Positions 48,403-59,800 of a DNA stretch of 64,000 bases are shown here, piece after piece. The translations under genes and the position numbers were made by a program. Source of the stretch: Pogostemon cablin (taxonomy: Eukaryota > Streptophyta > Magnoliopsida > Lamiales > Lamiaceae); contig CM042966.1 of assembly GCA_023678885.1 (NCBI GenBank), forward strand, positions 24,194,028-24,258,027, written 5' to 3'. Within the stretch, counting starts at the first letter, position 1, and each line of letters starts with the position of its first letter. Under the pieces are notes generated by a model. That model searched no databases and was not told where the DNA came from. It saw only the letters and a program-made list of their open reading frames with translations.

Positions 48403-50310
48403 AATGGCGCCGTTGCCAGGGATTAGATTGTTTAAATAGGAGACCACTAAATTATTTGTTATCACTTTTAATTAGGAATTTTTTTATTGCTTTTATATGT
48501 TAGTTTGGTGTAGAAAATTTTATTAGGTGCCTCCTCGTCTATGGTATTCACTTTTTACAAATGTAGTTTCTCACATAGTTTGAACTAAGTTTGGGGGGGT
48601 GGACGTTGGACGTGCATCCCAATGTCTTGAAGCACTGAGGTAAGTTTTCTTCACTTGTGTGTGATGCTTGGAGGTCAATTCTTTTTAGAATTTTCAGAAT
48701 TTATTTCGATCTTTCGAATTTTTTTTGCGACTTTTCAAGGGTCTTGTGTTTGTCTTGTTTATTTTTCCTATATTTGGTTTGATTTTATTTTTGGTTGAAT
48801 TTTTTGAGTTCTTCTATGATTTTACTGTTGACTTCTGATTTGTGATGATTGTGTTTGAGCTTTAATGATTATGAAGGATATCGGAGTTGAAAAAGAAATG
48901 AGTTCTATCTGAGGCCTACGCCTAATCGAGTTTGATAACTCGAGGAGCTTGCAAGATGTGGAGGAGATAAATCAGGTACCTTTGTTTCTTTATTATTAAT
49001 TTTTATGTGATATATTTTTATTATTAAGTAGTTGAGATATTAAATTTTGAGTTTCTGGTTATGTGCTTAGTAAGGATGTATTTGTTAGATTTCTGCCAAA
49101 AATTCATATGCTCTTGAAATTGATGAAGGAATTGTACTTAAGTTATATTGTGGTATGAAGTTCTGTGTGTACTTGTGAGATATTGCTTACCATGAAAAGT
49201 GCTCTGTTACTTGTTAAAACCCATGTAAGATTTTGAGCCTATAGATCAGTACATAATCACATAATATTTCTTTTTGGTGAGTATCAATCTGGTGTGTGTA
49301 TTCAAGAACTTACCTTTTGTCTTGCTTGAGACCGCATGTTATGTTAGATAATGGGAGATGATTTTAGGTCATCTTTGATTTTTATGAGTCACTTTGCCAA
49401 ATAATTTTCTACCAAATAATTATATATCCGTAGTTAGCCCTTTTTAACCTAAAAGCCTTATTTCTTTGGCAACCTATGAAAATAGCCACTTTGATATCTT
49501 ATTTGAGCCTTAAATTCCTATATTTAGTGGAGAATTAATGATGTCAAAATGCGTGAGTTTATTTCATGGAGTTTGGAAGGAATAAAATATTTGGAGCTAT
49601 ACAAGTGATTATGCGCTGAAAAATATGAGCTTAAAAAAAATTGCTTAGGGGTAGTGCTCAAAACTGGCACCCCGAGATGTTAGAGGTACTGTCCGAAACT
49701 GGTACCTCGAGAAAAGAAAAAGAAAAGAAAGGAAAAAAAAAAGAATGTGGAGCTTTAAGGAAAGGAGAGAAAAAGAAAATTAGAAGAGCATGAAGCTGGA
49801 TAGGCTTGAAGTGTAAAAATCTGCCGTACAAAAGATCACCAGTTTTAATTCTCTATTAATTAATTTACTTTATCCATATGTTTCCTACCCTTACCAAAGA
49901 GCCGACATTATATCCTATTAAAAGTCCTTTTTGATCCCATTGTCGAATCATACTTCTAAGTGGTGAAGAGTTTGAGACGTTTGGCAAGCTTATGGTTACA
50001 CATGCACTTGAATTGAATATGAGCGTAAACACCATACCCCAAAAGTATACATCTTTTACACTTGAGTGCGAGTGATATACTTCCCGTGAGAACAGGTTAA
50101 TGGAGCATTTTAATTGGTAGTATTTGTCTTAACTTGTATGCTATGAATGAATGATTGCATGTAATGAGAGTAGCATGATCGGAGTTGGTGACAATTTCAT
50201 GAATGGCCTAGTTGTCATATCCCTTATTTTTTATTTGATTTACACACTATCTTTCTTCTTTGTTCGATTTTGTTGTTCGGGGACGAACAACATCTTATGT
50301 TTAGGGGGTT
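48403..50310 (+). other. Interior of the nested element, non-coding
   Basis: Starts with the Asp-type primer site (about 48405-48422). No frame resembles gag, protease or pol. Near 49730 there is an A/G-rich run (AAAAGAAAAAGAAAAGAAAG). Just before the 3' LTR the sequence TTGTTCGGGGACGAACAACA forms a near-perfect inverted repeat (50271-50290), followed by the polypurine tract. Confidence 0.6.
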
Positions 50311-52257
50311 TGTTTAGTGTGAAAATCTGCATATTTTATATTCCGATTTAGCACTGTTTTGTGAAATTTATGTTCGTATTTTAGCACTAAATGATTCATT
50401 TTCATATATTTAAGATATTGGTGCATTTGAGGTGTTATTTCATATTTTTAGGTGGAAAACGGATAAAAAGTGCAAAGTTGGAATGAAGAGTGAACTTGTG
50501 AAAGAATGTTGAAAAACGCATGTCCTCTTTGCAAAATTTTTCTGTATCATTGTGAATGTATAAATTCTTCATGTGATATATGGTTGGAAAGTCATAGAAG
50601 AGAAGGTTATTTTGGCTTAAGAAACACCTCAATTGGAGGTCAAATGAGAGAGTTATGATCAAAATGGTGAAGACGAGCAAGTTGTTCCAACCCAGCGCGA
50701 CTCGTACCAATTCTGCACGACTCGTGCCCTTCAAATGTTAGAATTTTTGTGATTTCTTTATATGGATAGAAAGTCAAGGAAGAAATGATCGTATGAGAGC
50801 AAGAATCGCTTTAATCGAAATTCAGATGAAGATGTTATGCTCAAAACCGTGAGGTCGCGCAGCTGCCAGTGAGAATTTCGAAAATTCACGAAAATTACCC
50901 TCCATTTCCTATTTTCTTGGTGGCCAAGTTATTTCCTAATTTAATATCCCTCCATATCTTCCATAATTATATTTTTCCTGATTTTTCAAGATCCCACATC
51001 CTTTTACTCCCTATCTTTTATTCCATTCTCACACCTATATATACTCGTTCTCATCACCACATAAAGTGTGGAGAAACCGCATAATATACCACCACCACAT
51101 CACCTAGGGTTTTAAACACTAATCCACCATATCCGCCTTTCATCTTCTACCCTTCACCCACCTTTCATCCATCACCTATCACACTCAGTCACGGTGTTTG
51201 CTACTTGAGAAAGAGAATGGAGGAGGATTATTAAGACGGAAAGAGAAGACGGAGAATTATTCCAGATAAGGGTTTTTTTCCTTATTTAATTTCTTATTGT
51301 TGATTTATAGACTCATGGGTAAGTTTTCATCTTTTACCATGGTTGTTACTTGTAACATCATGAGCTAGTTTCCTCTTGATAGTTTGTGTTTGAAAGTTTA
51401 TCATGTTGATTTGAGATTTTAGACATCTATGATGATAATTTTTTGCAAAATATTTATTCCTTATTGACATTTTATTTTAGACTTATATAATCATGTTTCT
51501 TAATTCTTATGATATTATCATTGATTGATGTATGATTGAGTTTGAATGTGTTCCATGATTATATTTGTTATTTCGTAACAATTGAAGGGGATTGACCAAT
51601 ATATAGCCTTTGATTGTTTGACCATCAATATATGATACCTTATTATCTTTGCATGACCATTGTTAAAGAAAAATATGGTAAGAAAGCCCTAATTCAATTC
51701 CTTTAGTATCTATACAAGATAGATATCTTGCACTAGCCTATATGGAATTTTGCATGTGAATCGCCTAGAAAGCGAACAAGGGGTTGTAGGTATTTAATTT
51801 CTTTAGTTCCTAAAGAGAATAGAGAATTATCTTATTAATTTGGTCCTAGGAATTTATGTTCTTTAAAATTGTTAAATCTCACTTGTCCATGAGTGGTTTA
51901 GCATGCTTAAGTGATCATTCCTATAAAATTCTGGATGATTTGATTCACTTGTCTATTTGTCTTATTTCGCATGATAAATTGAATTTTCCTAAAACTATCT
52001 TGTTCTTATCTTTTGAAACACTTGTGATTGAGTGTGACTTCTATTTATTTATTTTATTTAGTATTTATTTTCTGCAATATTAGTTAATAATAATCCAATT
52101 CACCAAAGGTTTTTATGTCTTAATTATTAGAGGTGACAATTATTTAGTGTGTATCTTGCTTAACTCTAATCCCTTGGATTCAATATTTTTACTTGGTCAC
52201 ACGCTGAGATACAATTGATTCCCTACACTTGGGGACACGTAAAAAGGTGAACAAGCA
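50311..52257 (+). repeat. 3' LTR of the nested gypsy-type element
   Basis: 1947 bp. It begins TGTTTAGTGTGAAAATCTGC and ends GGTGAACAAGCA. It is very similar to the 5' LTR throughout, with scattered substitutions and a few short indels (for example CACATCCTTTTACTCC extra near 50995). Confidence 0.88.
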
Positions 52258-52262
52258 GACAC

Positions 52263-52334
52263 CTTGTGTCATAATTGTCACCATTGAGTTTCTCAACTTT
52301 GTTCAACTCAGCGACAATAGATTTCGAAGCTCAT
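52263..52334 (-). pseudogene. First codons of the copia gag, cut off by the nested element
   Basis: On the minus strand from 52334 the sequence reads ATGAGC, then after one extra T the frame SKSIVAELNKVEKLNGDNYD, a typical copia gag start. It joins across the GACAC duplication to HRIWYVLYEQDALDAINQ at 46453 and below. The extra T is a frameshift independent of the insertion. Confidence 0.7.
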
Positions 52335-54290
52335 TTCTTTGATAAAGATTAAAGTGATACAATATGTTAATAATGTTTTATTAAGTTTTACTTTAAGTCA
52401 AATAGAGACATCTCAATAAATAACACAAGACTTGATCTCGAAAAATAGCTCGGAGACTACTAATCATCAATCTCATCAAGTGTTATAATACTAGATTCTT
52501 ATTTCAAAACGTAAAACACATTTAAGGTTCAATTAATTAACAATAACATTGAACTGCTACTAATAAATTGAACTTAAACAACCATCCACAATAGCAAAAA
52601 CACCAAGTCTGACAAGTCATGAACATAAAATTATAATGAACTCCCTGAGTTTCCAATTAGAAATACAATGAAAATGAATTAAGGAAATTTATGAATTAAT
52701 CTCCCTAATTTATCATTACTAGATTTCCATGGATGCTCATAATCAAATTTCTTAGTCCCCACACTATAGATAGCTTTGCCCCAGAGGATCTATATGAGGA
52801 TTCTTTATCTGACGCTTCTCTCGACCACTTAGTCTCAAAGAATCAGAACGTCGAATCCTTTCCATCCTTAAGCAGGTTGATCTTAGTGCCTGTATCCTAT
52901 CTCTTGCTACAGAAGCATCACATCTTGCATAATTTATCGACCATTAGGTTTTACTTCATAAGTCTCCCACTGAACCCAAAAATCCTTTTGTAGGTAAGGA
53001 AACAAAGTGATCGCCCAGGTCTCAGGACAGGAAACTTCGAAATACTTATCACGTGGAATCATATTGCTATAAATTAAAGGCAACATCGGTTTTAGAGTTC
53101 AATCAATTCAATTGCGTGGTCCCTTATGTTGTGTGTAGGCTTCATTTTATAATTCAAGAATTCATGGAGGACTTCATCTTTAGTCCTAATGTCTTCCTCT
53201 GAAATTGTTCCCGGTCCTAACATGCCTCTGAGAAACGAGCAACCAAAAATAAACATACCAGTGTTAGTCAAACTATATCACATGAATTTCCTCTCCATTT
53301 AATGCATATGGAAACAACTTTCCAAGATGCAATACGCATATTCACAAGTGAATAAGTCCAACTCACTTTGGCTCCCACTTTCATACGCTACAGGAGTTTG
53401 AATAATTCTAACATCACTAAACACCATGAATTTAAAATTAAATGACATATAAAGGTGCATATTCTTCAAAAATTGCAATCAAATAACCACCACATAGGTT
53501 TGTTTTCAAGAAATATGTCACAAAACGAAGTAAAACCACATATACACACTAACGATGAAGTCAAACGCTCTCAAAAACATCACCATTGGACTCCACACAT
53601 CGAAACGCGTCAGAATACCTCAAACAGAAGTTGGAAAATACCGCCACGTGCCGCCACCGTCGGTAACGGTGTCGGTCGGTGCTTGGGTCCCATGCGCCAC
53701 TACCGGTACTGACGCGTGGGCATCAAGCCCCCGCGCCTGCCCCCTTTCCTCCGGTGGGCTTCTGTGATGGGCTGACCCACTGGTCTGACCCGGCTCCACC
53801 AGGTCTGACCCGGTCCGCTTGTTCCGACCCGACCCGATCCAATTCAAAGGCAGTTTTGTTTAAATTGCGAAATGGTCCCTTACCTTTATCGAATTCTCAA
53901 AAACCTACCCCCAAACTTTCTGAACTTTGCAGATTTGGCCCGATCCTGAAAATAATTTCAAAATTTATAACTTGAGTTTTACAAGGCCAAAAAATGTCCA
54001 GTAGTTTGAACAAAACATGCTTTTGCTTGTACAAAAAAATGACAAAAAATTCACACCCTTTAACTTTAACGGTGAATAACAACGTAAAAAACACATACCC
54101 ACTGAAACAACGTAATCTGCCTTAAACTCACATAATGACCCATTAATATCACATAATTCAACAATCATATAACATCAAACACTAGAACCATGTATGAGAA
54201 TTTATACCAGAATAAGCTGAAAACTAAGAAACATGAAATATCTTAATTCCAGAAAATGAAACGGAGTACCAACCATTGGCTCTATACCAA
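52335..54290 (-). other. Long leader of the copia element
   Basis: Almost 2 kb between the primer-binding site and gag, with no recognised protein. 53640-53850 is strikingly GC-rich (ACCGTCGGTAACGGTGTCGG; GACCCG repeats) in an AT-rich surrounding. Short frames on both strands here look like composition effects. Confidence 0.45.
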
Positions 54291-54735
54291 TGTAGGAAAA
54301 TTCACGTTCATGCATAGGGAGAAAACATACCTCTCACCGAAGAGTTTTCGTTGCAGCGGAAGAAATCGTATGATCGTCTGTACGAACCGATTGGTACTCA
54401 CGCTTGATAAACTGTGATCTTTTAGATCAAATCTTCAACACGGAGTTGAAAGATTAATTTCAATGATATTGTATCACTGTGGAATATGATGACTGAATTT
54501 TTATGTGTGATTTCGAGAGAGAATACGAGAGAGGAAACTCACTCGCGTTCTGCGTTCTGTAACGCATGCGTATCGCCTGTTTTTAGCGTATCGCCATCTT
54601 GACAACTGCATGGCGCAATGTCTATAATCCCAAAGCATGGGAGTTAAAAGACTACCGTTAATTAACTCCCTCTCTCTATTTATTATCCACAATCATATGT
54701 GGAATATAATTAATTAATATTAATTATAATTTACA
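54291..54735 (-). repeat. Copia LTR (5' in element orientation)
   Basis: 445 bp. It carries GCGTTCTGCGTTCTG and a duplicated GCGTATCGCC that explain its extra length over the other LTR. Confidence 0.9.
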
Positions 54736-54768
54736 GTTTATAAATGTATTTTTCAAAAATTTAAATTA

Positions 54769-55063
54769 TACTCCCATCCCACCATAACATGCATTTTTAT
54801 TGTGGTCTTATCATAGCGTAATATTTACAGTTATAGTGAGTTTTTAAAATTTTAAAGTACATTTGATACACTATTAATGTATCAATTTGTTTTTTGGACA
54901 TAAATTAAGGAGTATTATTATTTTATATAAAATGAGTAGTTGTATTAGTAGTGAGTGATGAACCATATGTGGAGTTCTTTTATTAAAAGAGAAAAATGAA
55001 TACCATTATAATGAACAACCAAAATGACAAAATTGATACCTTATCAGCAGACGAATGGAATAC
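54769..55063. mobile_element. Probable degenerate Stowaway-type MITE
   Basis: Starts TACTCCCATCCCACCATAAC and ends AGCAGACGAATGGAATAC in roughly inverted relation. The interior includes GTAGTTGTATTAGTAGTGAG, shared in reverse with other MITEs of the window. Confidence 0.4.
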
Positions 55064-55226
55064 ATTAAATTTTTAATGTTTATAAAGTGTACTAACTCCA
55101 TCCCGAAATAATGTTTACGTTCACTTATTGCATGAGAATTATTTATGTTTGCTTAATACATGAGCATTAGAAAATTTATAATATTTTAATATGTAGTTAG
55201 GTAAAAGAAATACTATTTTAATATAA

Positions 55227-55760
55227 AGTAAGTAGCTATATTAGTTTTGTTTGGGGGCCCATAAAGATATACTCCCTCCGTCCCGAACTTATGATCGCCA
55301 ACACTGTAGATACGAAGTTTAAGAAAAGTTACTTTTTGATAAATTTTATTAACTTTTTAAGGGTATTGTGGTATTTTTAGGTAATAAATAAATTATAAAA
55401 TATGTTATATGTGTTAGGTGGGGGTGATATTTTTGAAATTAAGATAACTTTTGAGGTTGTTGGTTAATGTGAAGTTTCATTTTTTGAGTGAGTAAGTAGC
55501 TATATTAGTTTTGTTTGGGGGTCCATAAAGATATACTCCCTCTATCCCGAACTTATATTCGCCAACACTGTAGATACGGAGTTTAAGAAAAGGTACTTTT
55601 TGATCAATTTTATTAATTTTTTAAGGGTATTGTGGTATTTTTAAGTAATAAATAAATTATAAAATATGTTATGTGTGTTAGGTGGGGGTGGTGTTTTTGA
55701 AATTAAGATAACTTTTGAGGTTGTTGGTTAATGTGAAGTTTTCTTTCTTGGGTGGTGAAG
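55227..55760. repeat. 264-bp tandem duplication carrying a MITE end
   Basis: 55227-55490 and 55491-about 55760 are direct tandem copies: AGTAAGTAGCTATATTAGTT, GTTTGGGGG.CCATAAAGAT, TACTCCCTC, CGAACTTAT and AGGTGGGGGTG occur in both. Differences are few, such as CTCCGTCCCG against CTCTATCCCG. Single related blocks occur near 24630-24720. Confidence 0.85.
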
Positions 55761-55793
55761 ATAAGTGTGAGACGAACGAAAATAGAAAGTGTT

Positions 55794-56803
55794 GATGCGT
55801 GTTCTTAGCTAGTTACTAGTTAATTTTAAGAATAAGAAAGAATATAAGATTATTAAATGACCACTTCATCTAAAAGCTTTATCAAAGCCACTCTAACAAA
55901 GATTGTGTAACTGAACTAAGAACGATCACAATTAAATACAATAAACCAAAAAATATGTGAGAGATGGGGAATCCGACCAAAGACTTAAACCGATTTTATT
56001 ACTCTCCTCAAGAACAAGACTCACCAAACCTCTCAATCACAAGTGTAATGTCTAATATGAGAATGAGTAATCTGCTTCTCTCCTGTGAGAGAAGCTATTT
56101 ATACTACCGAAAAACCCTAACGATTGTCTAATCTCCTAATGCCACCTGGACGAAGACAAGCAGTCATAAATGGGGCTCGCCGGTATATCGACGACTTTGG
56201 GGTTAGTGCAGGGATCTACCAGATGTCTTGCAGAATACAGCAGGTCTCCTTTTGTCATTTGTTTGTCTCCCATTGGCGGATGAAGAGGGATGTAACTGTC
56301 GTGTGTTATCTTCTAGTTGGGAGTGTTGCTCAAGATATCCTTCCTTACCGTTATTCTTGTCCTCTACCCTGCCATCACTAGCCGTTCTCACAATATATCT
56401 GTACTTTGCCCCGCGAGTCTGATAATTCTTCAGCCATCAGATAGATGGGTTTCCGAGGCTATGTTGTCCGTCCGAGTTCCTGAACGTCTACTTCGACTTC
56501 GAAGCAAAAGTGTCCTGCCGAGATGTCTCGGCTGCCTATTTTCTGAGTGGGCTTCATGTCTCTCTGCCCTTACTTGGTTTCATCTCCTTGGGTTCTTCGG
56601 CCCTCAATGATGGGCTTGTTTATTGGACTTCTTCTCGGTTATTCCTCGGGTGCCTCTTGGGCTATTTTTTAGGTCGTTATCATTCCATAAGTTACCGTTT
56701 ATTCTTGTTCTTGGGTCTTTCCGTAGTTGGGCCTTTTGTTTGTGGTGGGATAGCTTGTTGGCTTTCGGCCCGTTTGGCATGGGGATATATACCCATAACA
56801 TTA
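55794..56803 (+). repeat. Probable 5' LTR of a gypsy-type non-autonomous element
   Basis: Begins TGATGCGTGTTCTTAGC and ends ATACCCATAACA, then TTAGCCCCTCGAGCC in the position of a primer site. No second LTR is in the window because the element is truncated at about 58677, so the ends are inferred from TG..CA and from the gag-like gene downstream. Confidence 0.4.
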
Positions 56804-57272
56804 GCCCCTCGAGCCTGGATAATCTTATGGTTTAAGATTATTTAGGGTCGACCTGTATTTTTCCTAAGTTATATCCTCCATGCTTCAATACGTGTGATTC
56901 GGCTTCCTACTATGTCCTCGAGTTGTTTCTGTTCCTTGAGTTCCGGGGTGGTCGAGATATTTTCTCAAGGTTGGGGGTATTTCTGGTATTTTGTCATTTT
57001 TGTTCAAATTTTGAAAATTCTGTCAGTTTGCTTCTTCTCCCATTTCTTTCCCTTACCATTTCTTATTCCATTCCTTCTTCTGACGGTTGCGATTTCCTTT
57101 GCACTGTATGTTCTCCTTTCTTATCCAGGTATAACTCCTCTCCCTTCCTCTTTCTATTTCCTTGAATTACCTTCTTTGGTGTCTTTTGCATTCTTCGCGT
57201 CATCGCGGTCTAGGGTTCCCCTTTCCTCTATTCCTCTATATTCATTTTCTTTTTCTCCTAATTCTCGCGAAT

Positions 57273-58677
57273 ATGAGTCGTGAGGGTTCTGTTTCTCTAA
57301 TGAAATACCCTTCACAAACCACTGATTCTTCGATCGTAAGTAATGGGCCTTCCTTTCCATGCCAAGAAGAGGGTTCGAGTTTTCTCCCTCTTTCGAAACC
57401 TGCCTTTGACCAAGTGGTCGCCACCTTTGTGTCGAATTTCAGTTTGAGACATGATGCCGACGTGGCTGATGCGGGTCCTGGGCTGTTAGCTCATCCCCGT
57501 TATTGATATAGGCAAATACCAGTGCGGAGATGACATTGAGTTTTTCCTTCGTTCTTTCGAGGGTCGGATGTGTTTTGCCCCGTTATTGCTATTGGCCTTC
57601 GTTTCTCCCTGCTTCTGTGTATCCGCAATATTCTCCAGTTTTGGCTCAATTGGCCCCTAATGGTTGGACTGCTTTGATGGGGGTTCTAGTTTTTTTCCAC
57701 TTGGCCGAATACCAGTTGTTGGATACTTGCGATATCGATTTCTTATATAGGCTCACCCCTATTTTTGGGATGAAGGGGTACTTCTGTCTGAGGCCCCGTC
57801 ATACTAATTTGGTTGCCTTTTTGCCTAGCTCAATCAAAAAATGGAAAGATCATTGGATCTGGGTTCGTGGGCCTTGGAGGGGCCCTTGTGTCTTTGATTC
57901 TGAGAATCCTCAAGTCCCCACTGTGTTCCTTAGGAGTTCCTTCTTTCGACCTGATCTTAGTGCGTGTATGTATTTTAGTTTTCTCCTTCCTCCTTTTCTC
58001 TTAAAGACCTTCTCCTCTTCTCTTATGCAATAGGCGAATCGTGTGCTCTGGAAAGTTTGTCATCTGAGTTTCAAGACGCCTTCCATCGCATTCGTGGGTT
58101 TTCGAAGAAGGATCGCCACTACAAGTCTATCCTCACTTGCACCAATCTCTTTAACGCCGGTCTTACCTCTTCAGCTATCGTCATGCCAGGTAATTTTTCT
58201 GTTGTTGTATCCCTTTGTTCTGTTCTTTCAATGTTCTCTTGATGGCATTTCTTACACCTCCATGTCTGCTTCTCCTTCCCTTTTCACAGGAGAAGAAAAA
58301 CACCTCCTGCCTGATATTGATAGTATTGCCACTCTTTCTTCCGCTAGCAAGCAGGCGGCCTTTAATAAGGGTAAAAAAAGATCTCACAAACCTCATCCAA
58401 GAAGATTTCCGAAGCCCCTCTTGCTATGCAGCCCCTCAAAGCTATTAGGATTTGTGATTCTTCTGATTCTCCTCATTCGAAATGGTACGCTGATATAGTT
58501 TCAGGGAAATCCCCTAGTACCTCAAAGAAGGTTTCGAAAAGAGCTCCCAAAGCCCCCAAGTCTAATAAGGATAGTTTGAAGGCCGTTATTGTCAAATCTT
58601 CCGCTTTAAAAATGAAGTATATCTTATAGGATCAGAGCTCCGATGAGGATACCCACGATAGCACTGCTCTTGTTACT
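57273..58677 (+). pseudogene. Gypsy-type transposon gag-like protein (Transposase_28-like), truncated
   Basis: 57273 starts MSREGSVSLMKYPSQTTDSS and stops at 57506. Another frame, 57560-57965, gives the conserved core QYSPVLAQLAPNGWTALMGV with LVFFHLAEYQLLDTCDIDFL and KKWKDHWIWVRGPW. This is the plant 'putative gypsy type transposon' domain (PF04195-like) found in large non-autonomous LTR elements. 58057-58189 (MSSEFQDAFHRIRGFSKKDR) ends at CCAG/GTAATT. The frame continues from 58290 (TTTTCACAG/GAGAAGAA) as GEEKHLLPDIDSIATLSSAS, so a 100-bp intron is likely. A later frame shift gives a Lys/Ser-rich part (SKKISEAPLAMQPLKAIRI). The gene ends where the copia LTR begins. Confidence 0.6.
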
Positions 58678-59800
58678 CGTGTTGGATTATATACTAAAAG
58701 TCTAGTTTTTTTGTATGAACAATGTTTTGACAATATTTGAAATGAGAATCATGTGATCAAATGTTACAATCATATTATTGCAAAAGTCTATTTACTTTAT
58801 ACTGTAGATAATGTGGTGTGCGGCATCACACAGAAGATTATATTATCAGCTTCTTATAAAGTATAAATAAATGTTCACAACCGAGATAAACGGGGACTGT
58901 CTATCGGTATGGTTGTAGTGTGATTCGGCATTAGTCTGTCTTGACTATATAGGATTGCGTTAAGATCGTTCGGTTTATGCTGACTATATAATAAAACTTG
59001 ATCTCTGTTATTATGGATGTTCGTACTCTAAATCCCTATACAATGACCTCGACACGTAAGCCAATATTTATTTCTTTGATTCATCAATGAGTGAGATTTA
59101 ATAGTTAAATTAATATGCTCGGTGGTTGGAAGATGATGCTGTCTCTATGGTGTGCTGTTGATTATAGAAGGAATCTGTGTCCTAACGGAACTGGTTGATG
59201 ATATCCCCTTGAGGAGCTCATAATGATTATCATGTAAACCCTTCAGGTGGATTTATTCCGGCATGATAATAAGGTTGAGTGGTACTACTCTCGGTAAATA
59301 TATTAATTAATGAAGTTGTCAGTAACTTAATTAATTAATGGGCGTTGAATCTTAAACATGGGGAGACTAACGGGCTCATAATAAGAAGGAGACCATAACG
59401 TAATTTGGGATTAGAGTGGCAGTGCAATAATACTTTTTTAGTGGACTGATTTATTATTATTGGACTTAAGTAATAAGTTTTGGACTTAAGTATTAGAGTG
59501 GCAGTGCAATAATGTGAACCTGTTGCAGCCTATAAATATCCAATCTCAGAAGTTCAGTAAATTGATTTCACTCGCCTAAACATGTGAAAAGTAGATTAGG
59601 ATTGTAGATGTAGATCGTTACCCACACAACGTCAAGACGTGGGTTAGGAATACAACAGAAGATCAGAAGGTCGTTTGGTCCTGCTTCTGATGATCAGCCT
59701 CTACATCAATCCTGGTGAAAGGTATACGATTCTACTTTTATGCTTCTGCTGCAGCAGAATTGCATGGAACCTTAACGGTTCACGTTAACAAAAAGATCTA
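58678..59800 (+). repeat. 5' LTR of the degenerate copia element
   Basis: Approximate extent. It has an internal duplication TTAGAGTGGCAGTGCAATAAT (59410 and 59490) and the promoter-like AGCCTATAAATATCC at 59528. After it, AATTGGTAGGTTCTAAGGC could be an eroded primer site. Confidence 0.55.

Larger units (their letters stand above)
46459..52257 (+). mobile_element. Non-autonomous LTR retrotransposon nested in the copia element
   Basis: LTRs at 46459-48402 and 50311-52257 are flanked by the target duplication GACAC (46454-46458 and 52258-52262). The primer site after the left LTR is TGGCGCCGTTGCCAGGGA, the Asp-tRNA type used by Athila/Tat-like Ty3/gypsy elements. The right LTR is preceded by TTTAGGGGGTT, a polypurine tract. 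The 1.9-kb interior has no gag or pol, so replication would need proteins from another element. The copia gag frame resumes on both sides, confirming the junctions. Confidence 0.9.
41195..54735 (-). mobile_element. Ty1/copia LTR retrotransposon, split by a 5.8-kb LTR element
   Basis: LTRs at 41195-41607 and 54291-54735 are flanked by the target duplication GTTTA (41190-41194 and 54736-54740). In element orientation the 5' LTR is followed by TTGGTATAGAGCCAATGG, an initiator-Met-type primer site, and the 3' LTR is preceded by a purine tract AGTGGGGGA. Gag, protease, integrase, RT and RNase H lie between 46453 and 41608. The first codons of gag (52334-52263) are separated from the rest by the insertion at 46459-52257. 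Without that insertion the element is about 7.7 kb, with a leader of almost 2 kb. Confidence 0.9.

Noticed and set aside
53555..53975. Overlapping open frames on both strands of a GC-rich patch
   Set aside because: Lack of stops follows from GC content; no protein family is recognisable and the patch lies in a retrotransposon leader.
56124..57300. Hydrophobic plus-strand frames of 65-129 codons
   Set aside because: They lie in a probable LTR and leader, overlap in several frames and lack similarity; T-rich sequence gives Phe/Leu-rich translations that mimic membrane proteins.
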